A stretch of 64,000 nt of DNA from Diadema setosum (GCF_964275005.1 NC_092694.1:36963542-37027541); one strand, 5' to 3'. Counted from the first letter of the stretch, positions 12,801-37,652 are shown. The notes: generated from the letters alone by a model not told the origin. Program-made: numbers and translations.

Positions 12801-15800
12801 CTGTCAAATCTGACTAAAATTCAATCATTTGATAATTTTCCAAACATGTTAAAAGAAAAAACTACAAACACATATAACACTTAGTTGTTTATGTGCACAA
12901 TCTATGCTGTATTTGCCTGTACACATAGCAAAATGTGTAGTAGCAAACCTACAACCTAACTACTTTTGTAATGGCATAGGACTAACTGTAGACTAGTCCC
13001 ACATTTGTTAAAGTGAAATAGAAATGCCATTCTGTGAAACAATTATGTACATGTTGCCTAACATGGCCAGCTTACAATGTGTGAGATAGAACCAAATGCA
13101 AGGTGGTACGGTGTACAAGTGTAAGTGTGAGACTCGATACATTGATGAGTGCACCAGGAAATGAAATACCAAGTTGCAATTTCTTTATTTTGTATGGCAT
13201 TATGTGTTTGTGTTAATCCATTTGACACGTATCTTGTCACTTGCCCTGAGGAACGAGAAGGACATTCAATCTGTGTAAAGAAGATGAAGTTAGCCTCGCG
13301 CCCTTTTGACTCTTCGCTGTGGATATTTGAAGTGGGTATTGCATGCACAAAAGATCCCACACCTGCCTGTAATACTCCTTATTTGATATAAAGTTGAAGT
13401 TAAGTCTAGTCCTATTCCGCTGCATGTGAAATTTTGTCTTCCTCCACCATGATGCCCCTAACTTTGGTCTTTGCCTGTACCCTGTTCAGGTTTCCCCTTC
13501 GGATCCTAAGGCGACCAGCTCTCTGTGGGGCAAACTTGCCTCCGAGATCCTGATGCAGAACTGGGATGGGGCGCTGGAGGACCTCAACAAACTGCAGGAG
13601 GTCATCGACCCCGCAGACAAGATGGAAGTAAGTACCACAAGGCCTTGTCGTGACACTTAAGAGGAAACAGTGTCCTGCACACACAGATCAGTTCGTGTTA
13701 TCCACAGGCATCTGCCTTGTTAGAAGATCCCTATGAACAATTGCAGCACTGGACTGTCTTTCTCTTAGAAGTTGTGTGAGAGCCAATTGTGTCCAGTTTA
13801 TCTGTAGTCACTTAACCCATTGAAGACAAGCTTATTTTCCTACAACACGCATTTCCCATAAACACCTGCCCGAGCATACTCAGAACTTGCCTTTAACAGG
13901 TTAAAGAACACTTGGTCATGCATGATGATATTGCTGTGCTGTCAGTGTGGCACAACAATTGAACTTAACATCATAGCTAGCCATATTTTGTGTTTTTAGA
14001 GCCCTGAAGTGGAAGGGATCAAGAGATCCTATATGTGTTTTTGGTCTTCTTCTTCACTCTGTTAATGCATTGAAATCAGGCAATGTAGAAGAAATCTCCT
14101 TCAACTGCTTTATTTTTGTCTACTCTAGGAAGTACCCACCGTTTGAAATATGCTCGCCTCCAGATGGCAAGAGATGACTTTGTAAAACACACTTCTTTTC
14201 TTTTTCTTGTATAACCTTTTGTGATTGTCTTTTTCCGTCCAGTCTCACTTCATCACGCCGCTGCAGTCGCTGCAGCAGAGAACCTGGCTGATTCACTGGA
14301 GTTTATTTGTCTACTTTAACCACTCCGAGGGGCGGGATCTCATCATCGACAAGTTCCTGTACCAGCCAGCGTAAGTTTCTCTACCTTCTTGTCACAGAAA
14401 TGAAATGATTATATTCCTCTGTTTTAGGTCACTGATCAAAGAGAGCTTATTCCTCTTCTTTACACGATGCATGCACATGGATGACCTCTGACCTCATTGC
14501 GTACACTTACAGGTGCTTTGTACAATCCAGGGAGCGTGTGCAACACAAATCATAACTATTTTATTCCCCCTTTTCCATTCTTTCAGTGGTTCTGGATTGC
14601 TAAATCAACACCTCATAAATTATCTTGTAAGTCCCAATTCCTGAAATATTACACAAAAAGAATAGCATATATATGCAGTATGTGATATTTGGATGTTGGT
14701 TTATCTCCCAGCTACCTGAATGCAATCCAAACCACCTGTCCTCACATCCTACGCTACCTGACGACAGCAGTCATCACCAACAAGACCAGAAGGAGACAGG
14801 TGCTCAAGGACTTGGTTAAAGTCATACAGCAGGTCAGACCTTAGTTTAGATTTCGGCAGTATACATGTGTTTGTTTGTTTATGTGTTTAGTGATGTGACT
14901 ATGGGTGTGTATACATTTTGTTCATTTATCACCAAAGACATACATGTAGGTGGGATGGGGGGGGGGGCAGTGTAGCAGATTGTGGTGGATTTAATTTGTG
15001 TTAATGGATGATGGATCAACCCATGGTGATGGTAGTTATGATGATTATCATGGTGAGGATGATGTTGCTGGCAGTGATTATGATAGTGATGTAGGCTGAA
15101 ATGATACAGATGGTGATGTTAGAGGTGATACAGATGACGACAATGTTGAAAGTGATGATGATGCAGTTGGGATTCTGATGATGATGGTGTTTATCGTCAT
15201 GGAGATGATGATGGTCATGATAGTGGTGATGATAACAATGAAGGTGGTGATGACGGTCGTGGAAATGGAAGTGGTCACTTCCAGGTTATCCATTGTTCAT
15301 ATCCTAACATAGAAAATGATATGGAAGTCAAGTTGATATTGAAAATGTGGATGATGTCAGAAGCATGAAGTTCAACATGATTAGAAGAAGAATAAACAAC
15401 CCTGTTTGCGACAGGCTTTGTACAGGGTGCCTATTTGCGGCAGCGGCCATTTCATTCATTGATGAAAAGGCCCAATCAGGTGTCACTTACTGTAACACTT
15501 GCAAGAAACTCCTGCTTGTGTTCTAAAGTGGGACTAAGCACACATAATGTTCATTAGCTGTTTTATTGATGAATGCAAATGCCCCTGCCAGAAATAGGCA
15601 CCCTGCCACAAACTGGGTTGAGTACTCTAGTGATTTGATTTTATGGAGATATATGTTGCTTTATATGACAGCAATTATATGTGAATAACTTGACAGATAA
15701 TAATCAAGTCATGTTTGAACATGTAAAATGATTTCAAGAAGTGTTGGAGACTTTGGTATTTCACAGCTCAGTGATGTTTAACCTTTCTTGCCAACACTCC

Positions 15801-18800
15801 AGGAGTCTTACACCTACAGAGATCCCATCACAGAGTTTGTGGAATGTCTCTACGTCAACTTTGACTTCGACGGTGCCCAGCAAAAACTCAGAGAGTGTGA
15901 AAAGGTGGGTAAGAGGAGAGGAAGATGAGGAAGAAAGGTTTTGATAATATGTCATGATTTGATTTTTTTTTTTTTTTCTGTCTTGGGGGTCAAATAGGAC
16001 AATATGTGTTTTAATTCATCTATGGTGCTGTGAAGTGTAAAGGCATTTACATTGTATATTTACAGTACATTTTCTATATTTCAAATTACTACAGACAGGC
16101 ATAGAATTTTAAATGCTTTTTAACTACTAAGATGAATTATTAATACACATAGAAATATATATTGACAAAGAGTGATTTAAAAAGATTAAGAAAATCTTAT
16201 CGGTATTGTCATTTTCGTATTCTCTTTTATTTCATCATTTGCTGTTTTGAATGAATGCAGGTGCTGGTCAATGACTTCTTCTTGGTAGCCTGCCTTCAAG
16301 ACTTCATTGAAAATGCCCGTCTCTTCATCTTTGAAACATTCTGCCGCATCCACAACTGTATCAGCATCAAGTAAGTGTCCTTAGCGGCCAGCTGCAACAC
16401 AGTCACTCTTGTCACAGCAAACTTTGTATTCAAATGAACAGAGACTTTTCCGTAGGCCCTCGTTAGGAGCTATTGGATACTTGTACCTATCAAATACATT
16501 TCCATATTTCAACCTTGGCGGAAGGTGGGCTTGTTCTGCCTGCGATGCTTGTGGTTTGCCTTGATTGACTTGACAAGTGATAGTCAGCAAATGTTAGTGA
16601 CCTACCAGCACACCATGCCAGGTTATTAAAGAAAAAGATGAATACTTGGAACTCGATATTTCTGCAATGTGGACTTTGTTCCATAGGGCCCAAAGAAAAA
16701 GGGTTTGTTGTATGACATATTTTGTTGTGTCAGATGATGAGACCTATTTATACTTCACTTCCACTGTATTTCCTTCTCTCACACTTCTGTGGACTCCTGT
16801 TATAACAAAGTCCTCGGGACTGGCAATTTTCTTTCGTTGTGTAGAAATTTTTTAATAACCGAACAAATGATAATAAACATGGAGCGGATAATGTTGGAGC
16901 CTGAATTTTTATTTTGTTGTAACCGGAATTTCATTGTAACGGGATTGCACTGTACTTAACCTGTTGAGGATGAGTCCCCGAGTATACTCGGGCGGGTGTC
17001 TATGAGAAATGCGTGTTGTAGCGAAATCAGTCCGTCCTCAATGGGTTAGACACCATGTATAACATGATGGCTCAATTTGGGAAATTGTCAAACTTAGCTG
17101 TGTGAGGTCCATGATGATGTTCAAAGCCATGAAGCAAACACTTTAGCCTACAACAGTTTTGAGCATTATGCTGTCACTGTACTAGCACATGAATGCATGC
17201 CTGTATGACAGTGAGTTCCTGATTACCATGAGTAACTCGGCGCAGTGCTTGCAAAGATTGAGTTTGGATTGCAAGCTTTTCCAGTCGCCCTAACCAGTGG
17301 TGCCTGGGATATGCAGCATTCCTACAGTACATATTGCTACACACCCCCACACTTGCAGTGTACACCTCAGGGTGGTCTGTGCCCTCCAGTCAGGGTACTT
17401 GTGATATCGTGGATGATATTTTAGTTCGCATCCATCAGTACTCTCAATGAACACTGCAACTGATCCAACTTTATGTAATCTACAAAAATGTCTTGATTCA
17501 AACTGACATGGTTGTGCAGCTGAGGCACTGCAGTGATAGAGCAGTTAGTGTAAATGCAACCATGAGAAGGTATATAATGTGGACATTGGATGACAGCATG
17601 CACAGAGCTCCATGCGTCCTTTAATGTTATAAATTATCATAGTATATAACTTTTTTATCGTAATGACTTGGTATTAAAGGAAATAAGTATTATTTTGAAT
17701 TATATTGAACTTTATAGGCAGTAATAGACGAATGCTCTCTTTGTGTGTTGGGGCCATAGCATTTCCCAATGGTGGAAGAGCAGCTATGAAGTTACAATGT
17801 ATTTGTATTGATGACCCTCTACCTATCTCCTCCTTGCCTTTCCCTAGCATGCTGGCTGAGAAGTTGAACATGAAGCCAGATGAGGCTGAGAGATGGATCG
17901 TCAACCTCATCAGGAATGCCAGATTAGATGCCAAACTTGACTCCAAACTGGTATGGAATTTCTCCAAAGTCTGTCCCGGTGTGATGCAATGATTATGTCA
18001 ACCTTTTATTGAAAATTGGATTTTTTTTTTGTAACTCAGAGAAGGGCCCCAAATCAAGTGAACTTTATTTGATAATCATGAGCACAGCTTTGACTCGGTG
18101 ATATCTTCAGCTTAGATAAGCATTTGTCCTCATGTTAGGTTTAAATTGTACAGGTAAGAACTTGGACAAGAGTTCTGGAGAACCATCACCATCACCACGA
18201 TTAAATCTACCAGGGCACATGCACACACACACACACACACACTCATACCAGGGAGGCACTACTGATGAAGCCCACGATTCAACCCTTCAAAATGTGCAGA
18301 GAAAACTGTGAAGATATATTTGCGGGTTGTAGAGTTCACGCTAGCCAAAAGATAGATACATGTTCAAACTTAGCAACAGAGAAGAAAATGCAGTTTCTTG
18401 GGGTTTTTTTGTTGGGTTTTTTTAGGTGTTTTTTTTTTTCCTAACTGCATGGAAGGTAGTCTGTCAAATATTAAAAGCAGTGTGAATAAATAAAATGCAA
18501 ATTTCTGATGGACAGAAATGTTGTTACTGTACCTATATTGATCAGAACAGGAAACATATTAATGCTTGTACATTGCATACAACTACAGTTAAAACCAGGA
18601 GGTAAGATGTTTCTTGTTCTTATACACCAGAAATATCAACACCCTCTCAGAAGTATAATTACTGTATATGCCATATATTTCGTGAGGCTTTTGTTTTTCT
18701 TGAAGTTCACGATTTACACACACAAAAAAAGACTTACTAAAAATATAGAGCATATTCAGTGCTTAGTCCATATCCTTTGAGTCTGAGTAATCTATTCACA

Positions 18801-20550
18801 TGTCAATATTTGAATAATTTCATCTTTTTTTTCTCTCTTTTTCTCAGGGCCACGTTGTCATGGGAACACAGAATGTGTCTCCATACCAGCAGGTGATTGA
18901 GAAGACCAAGAACCTGATCCACCGGAATCAGATCCTGGCTGTCAACCTGGAGAAGAAGGAGACCCAGATCAAACAGCTTGACTCGGCCAAACAGGTTGGT
19001 CTACCCCTTCCCCCTCCTCCTTTAATTAAACTTCTCTTCATATTTTGTGGGCAATTATTGCAAAACTTTCGCTGATTTTATTCTTTATTTCACTCTATCA
19101 AGTAAAAAAAAAAATTGAACAGAGCAGGAGTTTCTCTGGTGGCCAGATCAAGAATTTAAAGTCAGAAGAATTTTTTTTTGGGGGGGCTAGACATAGATTG
19201 GAATGACCTTGATAGGCGAGCATGAGTGCTGAGCCTTGCCTTTTTTTTTTCCATCACATGCTTCCACTTTATTTGGTATTGGTCTGTCATATTGTTATTA
19301 ATATCTTTATTAGTTTTAAAGTTGTACAAGGAGTTAAGATTTACCAATTGTCTTTAATAGAGTAAAATTTAGAAAAATACAACAACAGAACAGTTCAGTT
19401 TTGTTTTGTTTTGTTTTTCAAAATGAAACCTAATCTAAGTATAAAGTGATGGAATTTCAAAGTTTTGTGTTTTCACAAAGCAGTGATATTGATTGTAACC
19501 ACTTCCATATATTGTCTATAAAAATGGATTGATCAGCTTTGCTGTTAAACTCTTGTAGAATTATGCTAATCAGTATGTGACTGCTCGATGATATGCCAAC
19601 GCTCATAGGGGTGACTTTCATTTCTAACTGGAGCACGGTTAGGAATCACTCTTGAAAATCAAATGTTCAGATGTCAGAAATTGAGCCTGTCTTTACAGCG
19701 TGTGACATGTTAATTGCTCACCTTGTCATTCCCCTCCAATGACCCGCACACCCAAGCCTGTCTCTGAGCTGTCCATTCCCATAGACAACTCACGTCAGGT
19801 GTGCGGAGATCAGAGTGAAGTGCAAGCTTTCCCGTCCACTCCAGTCAGTAGTGACCGGGCTATACAGCACTCCTACACCACTACTAAAGGGGAGCCCTGT
19901 TATAACTAGCTACTTGGGACAAATGAAATTCCTGTTATATTGAATATCTTTTGTTAAGGATAAAACAATAGAATACAAAAGAAATGCGACTGGCAAACTT
20001 ACCTTATTTAATCGGGTATCTTGCGATATCTGACCTTGTTATTATGAGCTTCCGCTGATCTGATCAGAGGAATCGACTCACTCCCCTCTCTCCTAGACGA
20101 CTTTTGTGGTAGCAGTAGATGGTTATGCATTATCTTGACAGTATAAGGACTGGCGCAACCAAAAAGAGACTGTAATAGCATTGCAGAGACTGTAGATTAC
20201 ATGAAGACCACGCATATTTTAGTTTGGTTGCCAGTTTTTATGCTCTTTCTTCAATGGATCAGTCACTGTAATTACAATGCACTTTCTTTGCAATGACAGA
20301 TCACCTAGTTTTGTTTTATGCAGTCATGTGCATATGTGTGTGGGTGTACAGTACACATGTATGTACATCTCTGTTATGTCACATAGTAACATGCACATAC
20401 AAACACAAACACTGTTCTGTTGTGAATTGTGCTTTGGATTTTTCGTTTGTTTCATGTGTGTCTTTGAAATTGACGCAGTGTGTTTTATTCTCTTCGATTT
20501 TGTTTCCATAGCAACCGCCACCGGCACCCTGGGCTCCAGAAAATTACTGA
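835..20550 (+). CDS. EIF3E: eukaryotic translation initiation factor 3 subunit E (13 coding exons)
   Basis: Subunit of the cytoplasmic eIF3 complex, which binds the 40S ribosome and helps recruit mRNA. Coding exons: 835-924, 7108-7167, 7632-7689, 11409-11569, 12137-12241, 13490-13627, 14243-14370, 14712-14832, 15803-15904, 16261-16370, 17848-17950, 18848-18994, 20512-20550. All introns are gt/ag and the phases join cleanly, giving 453 residues against 445 in human. The start is fixed by the family N-terminus ([20 protein letters not shown]). The eIF3 N-terminal helical region covers about residues 5-135 ([12 protein letters not shown] at the end of exon 5). The PCI domain covers about 225-400, including [30 protein letters not shown] and [17 protein letters not shown]. 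The last exon encodes only [12 protein letters not shown] and a stop; tryptophan near the C-terminus is a family feature. Intron 1 (6.2 kb) and intron 3 (3.7 kb) hold transposons. Identification rests on recalled similarity to human EIF3E, which is very high. Confidence 0.97.
1856..3122. mobile_element. non-autonomous DNA transposon with TAA target duplication
   Basis: The ends are inverted repeats of about 55 bases, starting TGCACTTGTCAATGTAATGA and ending with its complement. They are flanked by TAA at 1853-1855 and 3123-3125. A 3-base TAA duplication fits the PIF/Harbinger superfamily, but this is inference because no transposase frame is present. Just inside the ends are many short copies of GTCCGTCAAA..GTGAC, especially at 2900-3065 and 1920-2050. 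The element lies in EIF3E intron 1. Confidence 0.7.
3760..5252 (+). mobile_element. Helentron-type non-autonomous element (HINE-like)
   Basis: The 5' part begins ATGCCTCCGCCACGAAGTGG and the 3' part has the complement GGCGGAGGCAT at 5218. The 3' end then has a hairpin (GTCGC-caaa-GCGAC) followed by ATTTCTAG and T-rich flank. Next to the 5' end is a (GTCC)n tract (about 3807-3886). This layout (subterminal inverted repeats, GTCY microsatellite, terminal hairpin) is that described for Helentron-associated elements. The body carries 152-base tandem units. No Rep/helicase frame is present, so it is non-autonomous. It lies in EIF3E intron 1. Confidence 0.6.
4003..4930 (+). repeat. 152-base tandem repeats rich in AGGTCA
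   Basis: About three well-kept 152-base units (4003-4480) are followed by about three more diverged ones. Each unit carries a cluster of AGGTCA half-sites separated by one or two A (for example AGGTCAAAGGTCA). The array is the internal core of the Helentron-type element at 3760-5252. Confidence 0.8.
5374..5936. mobile_element. possible inverted-repeat transposon in EIF3E intron 1
   Basis: GGTGTCGAACACATCGAC at about 5376 is answered by GTCGATGTGTTGGACACC at about 5918-5935, giving imperfect terminal inverted repeats about 560 bases apart. No target duplication could be fixed and no coding frame is present. The rest of intron 1 (5940-7107) shows nothing recognisable. Confidence 0.4.
7761..8038 (+). 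repeat. dispersed repeat with short tandem blocks
   Basis: It runs from AGGGGTGGATCCAGGAATTC to GGGGCGCAAGCTCCCCC. It holds three diverged blocks of TGCCACTTC.GGTTT..GCT(G/A)ACAAGC, as at 1-403 and 38567-38715. It lies in EIF3E intron 3. Superfamily not recognised. Confidence 0.5.
8346..11235. mobile_element. pogo/Tigger-like (Tc1/mariner) element, non-autonomous or composite
   Basis: The left end is CAGTTGAACCTCTATTATCC and the right end GAGAGGTTCAACTG, both flanked by TA (8344-8345 and 11236-11237). This fits Tc1/mariner-type insertion, and the end sequence resembles pogo/Tigger ends. Inside are convergent copies of GATACTGCGTTTTTCCTTGG: three on the left in the complementary sense (8596, 8839, 8878) and four on the right (about 10809, 10850, 10889, 11019). 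No transposase frame survives. It fills most of EIF3E intron 3. Confidence 0.65.
10236..10373. repeat. long hairpin inside the pogo-like element
   Basis: GAATAAAGCTGATCGTTTAT at the left is answered by its complement at the right. Between them are three copies of CACACGAAGCGAAGTAAA in alternating orientation. The whole can fold on itself. It may be a separate small foldback insertion. Confidence 0.6.
13816..13900 (-). mobile_element. 85-base TTAA-site miniature element
   Basis: It is flanked by TTAA at 13812-13815 and 13901-13904. Related, in the opposite sense, to the copy at 16960-17045: both share a CCCGAGTATACTCGGGCGGG-like core and GCGTGTTGTAG. It lies in an EIF3E intron. The TTAA site suggests piggyBac- or Kolobok-type mobilisation, by inference. 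Confidence 0.55.
15009..15255 (+). repeat. GAT-rich degenerate trinucleotide repeat
   Basis: Irregular GATGATGGTGAT-type sequence in EIF3E intron 8. The opposite-strand frame rich in Ile/Thr/Ser over this stretch is an artefact of the repeat. Confidence 0.7.
16785..16952 (-). mobile_element. TA-flanked miniature element (mariner/pogo type)
   Basis: It ends GGGATTGCACTG followed by TA and begins near GTGGACTCCTGTTATAAC. It is an inverted copy of the element at 20787-20990, with which it shares the GTTATAAC..AAAGTCCT end motif. The left boundary is approximate. Confidence 0.5.
16960..17045 (+). mobile_element. 86-base TTAA-site miniature element
   Basis: It follows TTAA at 16956-16959 and ends with TTAG. 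It carries the short palindrome CCCCGAGTATACTCGGGCGG. It is the partner of 13816-13900 and sits directly beside the TA-flanked element at 16785-16952. Confidence 0.5.
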
Positions 20551-20786
20551 AGAGCATGAATACCGCTTTCTGTGTCTTTGAATGAGTAGCAGAGGTCGTC
20601 ATACATCTGTGAAGTGTTTAACTTATTCCACTGTCTAATGAACACTCCTTACAGAGGAAGTCAATTAATGAGAAACCCTTTGTATGATAAAAGTTTGTTG
20701 TTTAGGTCTGTAATTTTATTTATCATTTTCATGGGGTGTTTTTTTTTTTTCTTCATCCCTGATAGTGATCAGAATATTTCAGAGTA

Positions 20787-20990
20787 CAGTGCACTCCCGT
20801 TATAACGAACATGGTTATAATGAAATTCTGGTTTCAATGAAGTAAAAATTCAGGCCGCAATATAATTGGCTCTATGTTTTTTTGGGTTTTTTTTTTATTG
20901 TCCATTTGTTTGGTTATTACGAAATTTCGATATAACGAAAGAAATCTGCCAGTCCTAAGGACTTTGTTAAAATGGAAGTCCACTATACTG
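20787..20990 (+). mobile_element. TA-flanked miniature element (mariner/pogo type)
   Basis: It starts CAGTGCACTCCCGTTATAAC after TA (20785-20786) and ends GGAAGTCCACTATACTG before TA (20991-20992). It lies just after the EIF3E stop codon, so it is probably in the 3' UTR. Confidence 0.6.
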
Positions 20991-21027
20991 TAAAAGTGAA
21001 AATTACTGCATGAATATATATATTATA

Positions 21028-21074
<47 letters not shown>

Positions 21075-22477
21075 CCTCAGTTGCGTAAATTCAATTTTGC
21101 AAAATCAAAGTAATCAAATATTATTACATATTTACAAGCTAAAAATATTTCTGCACTCTTACTTTTGCGCAAAACTTCCACTTCTACAGTAGCAAGTTCC
21201 ATCTTGTGCTTACGTAGAAGACATGTCAGAATTTGTAGCAGATGTGTTTGAACAAAATGGCGCCGAGAGCCAACAGGATCACTCCAACCGCCAGAGATGC
21301 TTACCTTGTGAGTTTGCATATGATGTTACAACGAGATGCAGAATTTTGGAAGGCCATTTTGCACAATTTTGTGAGAAAGTATACACATGTTACGTGTTGT
21401 GTTAGACTGAACCGACATACCCCTTCACTACCAATCCCTACATTCCGTGTAGGACTGCAGACTCATTTACTCAAGACTTTGGTCTTGTGCTAACAGCTGA
21501 TGTCAATTGTGAGTAAATATAGCCAGAGACAGCAAAAGAGGGCAATCTATATTCCAGCCCACACCAGAAAAATTAAATAATGAGTAGCATGCGATGCTCA
21601 TTGCACTTTGTAACTAGTCATCCAATATGCTTTTAAAAGATTTTATGTATCTACATGTATTAGTTATTACATGACAATTTTGTCCCACTCTTTGACATGC
21701 CATTCAATTGTATACATAGTGCACATTGTAAATGTAATGCAAGTGTAACCTGCCGACGATGTAATGACAAGTATGGGATTTCCTGGAAATATTGCAGAAA
21801 TGCATAAACCTTGCACTCATTTTTGGTGCAGCAGTGCGACAGACCTGGTGTACATGGAGGCTGTGATGTTGCAAATTCCTGTTCAACAACAGCTTGATGG
21901 AGAATATCCTTGCAGAATTCATACCACTGCACTAATAGTTAATAGTGTAGTGTGGGTAAAGTATAAATGTACATATACAAGTACATGAACTTTGCTCAGA
22001 TACAGTGGTGCAGTCAACCCCTATCAGGTCAGCTGTCTGCTATACCTACCATGCCGAAATAGTTTTCCATCTTTCCTATCAATTCTCTAAAATCTACCCA
22101 ACCCAGCGAAAGTTTGCATTGTCACCCGCCCCCCCCCCCCCCATCCCCCTTGTGCAGAGCACGATAAGATCCAGCTCCATTGAAGAAACAGTCCTTATAC
22201 TGTAGTAGGCTTGACTGTTCATGGACAGAGTATTTGTCTTCTCAGGGGAACTTTATGAGAAAATACATGGTATCTGGAAGGTGGTTGAAAAATTGTGTTT
22301 CTACATGTCGGCCCATTTCATCAAGCATCTTCAGTCCTCGAATGCAATTTGTTAGTGAGTGTCAGAATTTTACCTGTCTTGTTCACATGTATGTTCCCTT
22401 GCCTTCTAGCCCCTCCACCACAACAGAGAAACACCTGTGAAGGCCCTTTTGGTCATGTGGTATGTTCTGGAATCATG

Positions 22478-22483
22478 AATAAA
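22478..22483 (+). terminator. EIF3E: candidate EIF3E polyadenylation signal
   Basis: AATAAA lies 1.93 kb after the EIF3E stop codon. Nothing coding lies between, so this gives a plausible long 3' UTR. An earlier signal could be used instead; the sequence alone cannot decide. Confidence 0.4.
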
Positions 22484-22526
22484 CTCTCATGACTGCATAG
22501 ATAACCAGAATGCTTGAATTGATTCA

Positions 22527-22532
22527 TTTATT
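22527..22532 (-). terminator. PPT1: candidate PPT1 polyadenylation signal
   Basis: TTTATT on the + strand reads AATAAA on the minus strand, 1.97 kb after the PPT1 stop codon. It lies 44 bases from the EIF3E candidate signal, so the two genes would converge here. Earlier minus-strand signals are possible. Confidence 0.4.
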
Positions 22533-23567
22533 ATGAAAACTTGGTAGAAAGTAGAAAGTTGTATACAGTGTACATACGATACATCATTAAAAAGTTGCAA
22601 GAAGTAACTTTCCATGTAACAATAAGAATATTTGAGAAAATGCTGGTATAGTTATGAACAACCAGCTTGCAACTGCAACTTCGCTGTAATGCATTTCTAG
22701 CATAAACGCCTTTATGAAGTACAGCCTTGAAAAGATGTTTCTATAAACATGCTCATACATTTTGTTCTTACAATAATGTGGCACAAACAGCAATTACATT
22801 TCACACTCATTAAATTGTTCTATTGTCTATTAAACATGAACAGCCCACCTTCCTTTGCTTACACAATATACACATAAACAGCCAAACATAGACGTTAAAT
22901 CTCAATTTCAATTGCATATACAGTACAAACTTTGTTGCAGTATCTACATTATAAACACAAGACATCCTTTCCTTCACGCATTCTACACAAGTTGCCAGTT
23001 TACATTTGTCTGTATTTGTGCATGTGTGTGTGTGTGTTGAAGAAGAATGGGCATTGTGTATAATTTATGTTTTGAAGTTTGAGAAATTATACGTCTGAAG
23101 TTACTTCTAAAGTTACTGTACTCATAATCTTAACAAATTTTGAAGCATTCTCCACATTACATGCATGTCTCATTGTGGTGTTACTGTGACATGATACCAT
23201 TTGATTAATTCCTTTATGCTGGTCTCTTAAACTTAAATTAGCCCTTTTTTGTTTTTTCTTAAACTTGATATCTTTTTAAAAGCAAAATTTCATATTCAAA
23301 AATGCCTAAAGACACACTCAAATAAGAACTTCACCTCTTTCCCCAGTATAAATATAAAGTATAAAATCCACTTTTAACTGACGACGACCCACACATCACA
23401 AGATTCCCATCATACATGTACATACCAACCTCCCTGAAACTTGGGAGCCATTTTCCACTGATTTCTAGGCTTTGGCTATCATCATTGCACATTTCCAAAT
23501 CTTTGAACAGATATCAACAAGCAATGGTCTCACAGTATACATCTTCAAATGGGTCTAGGGCAATTGC

Positions 23568-23693
23568 CCCCTGGGCAATTACCCCAGACCCTTCCCCTGA
23601 CCCTAATCATTATCGTAATCCTAATCCTGAACCTAATCCTAACCCTAACCCAAACTCCTTACACTAACCAGTATTTAGCCAGGGGGCAATTGT
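23568..23693. repeat. short inverted-repeat element with telomere-like core
   Basis: GGGCAATTGCCCCCTGG at the left is answered by CCAGGGGGCAATTGTCC at the right. Between them are degenerate (CCTAAC)n/(CCTAAT)n units at about 23600-23655. The telomere-like motif is internal to the repeat and does not mark a chromosome end. It lies in the likely PPT1 3' UTR. Confidence 0.6.
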
Positions 23694-24307
23694 CCTGATG
23701 CACTTCAAATAAATGTCATAGCAAACAGGAAAGAGGAGCATCAAGGGTAAAAAAATATCCCAGAATATCAATATTTACCACACAAATAAAAAAAAAATCC
23801 TGCATACATATAGTAGATCATGTATAGAACTGGTGACCACATGGTATTCCCCTTTCACATTTCTTGTCTTCTTGTGTCTCATTCTGTCACTGTTACTCTT
23901 GGATATGTTCTATCTGGTGCCACAAAACTAATGTCACATGTCAAACCGATTTATCATTCCCCTAAAATAAAATGTCCATGCACCGAACAAGAGGCAAAGT
24001 GTTGTAGTGCTGGAAGGAATGCACACCAGGGTTTTAGCCTATCTGAATCGCCATTCACACCATTAATGCCACGGGGTGATCTACCTAATACACATGTATA
24101 TTTCTAGTTTACGCAAGCATGTCCTCTACCAGCATGCGTCTATCCATTCCAACAAGCAATTTGCCTCGACATGTACTACAGTATGCATCACATCAAGCAA
24201 AACTGAAACTAAATAAAAAGAAAAAGAAAATGAACAAGGTTGAGGGGATCTGAATAGTGCTGTTATTCCTAAGCAATGCAGAGTGGTCCCTTTTTAACCC
24301 TTGTTAA

Positions 24308-24391
24308 CCTTTTCTGTGCCAGGGACTTTGGGCTGTGTGTACAACACTATGGAGTTTTCTGTGTCAACTGGCACTCAAAGCAGGCAAAGGG
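24308..24391. mobile_element. 84-base piggyBac-like miniature element
   Basis: TTAA (24304-24307) is followed by CCTTTTCTGTGCCA. The right end GCAGGCAAAGG is followed by GTTGA, a decayed TTAA. CC(T/C)TTT..GTGCCA ends at TTAA resemble piggyBac miniatures. Confidence 0.4.
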
Positions 24392-24500
24392 TTGACAAAG
24401 ACGAATCCTCTTGCCATGGCATGTTTGTCTATATCATACAATTCTGATGAAGTGTGACAACCCCCTCCTTCCCCCACAATCATCCACGAAAATGTCCTCA

Positions 24501-37391
<12,891 letters not shown>

Positions 37392-37535
37392 GGTTCTTCG
37401 TTTTCTCGTATACACAGGTAATTGTTGATATACAAAGCTCTGATTTTTCGGCTTGTGTGTGTGTGTGTGTAGAGTTCGGTACTGTACTGTGGTTGAATTG
37501 AAGTGCACTATAATTGCAGAGTCAGCTGACCTTGA

Positions 37536-37544
37536 TCATGTGAC
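37536..37544 (-). promoter_or_regulatory. PPT1: M-box/CLEAR-like E-box upstream of PPT1
   Basis: TCATGTGAC lies 145 bases before the PPT1 start codon. TCATGTGA is the classical MiT/TFE site, and related sites drive lysosomal genes in vertebrates. A second E-box, TCAGCTGAC (37522-37530), is 14 bases away. A functional role is inferred. Confidence 0.4.
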
Positions 37545-37604
37545 CGGTACGGAAAATCCACTAGTTATGGAAACCGCCACCGACGTCCGCTCGTAAACAA
37601 TCCT

Positions 37605-37652
37605 TTGGCAGGATTAGGATTAGGGTTAGGGTTAGGGAAGAGTGCAAGGGTG
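37605..37652 (+). repeat. short interstitial telomere-like tract
   Basis: (GGATTA)2 then (GGGTTA)3, a short internal TTAGGG-like tract upstream of PPT1. Too short and internal to be a telomere. Confidence 0.7.

Noticed and set aside
37392-37508. Upstream in-frame methionine extending PPT1 by 39 residues
   Set aside because: The extension contains a (CA)n-derived THTHT stretch and would place the signal peptide internally; the methionine at 37391 gives a proper signal sequence.
37605-37652. TTAGGG-like units as evidence of a telomere
   Set aside because: Only a few units, internal, with genes on both sides; the similar tract at 23600-23655 is internal to a dispersed repeat.
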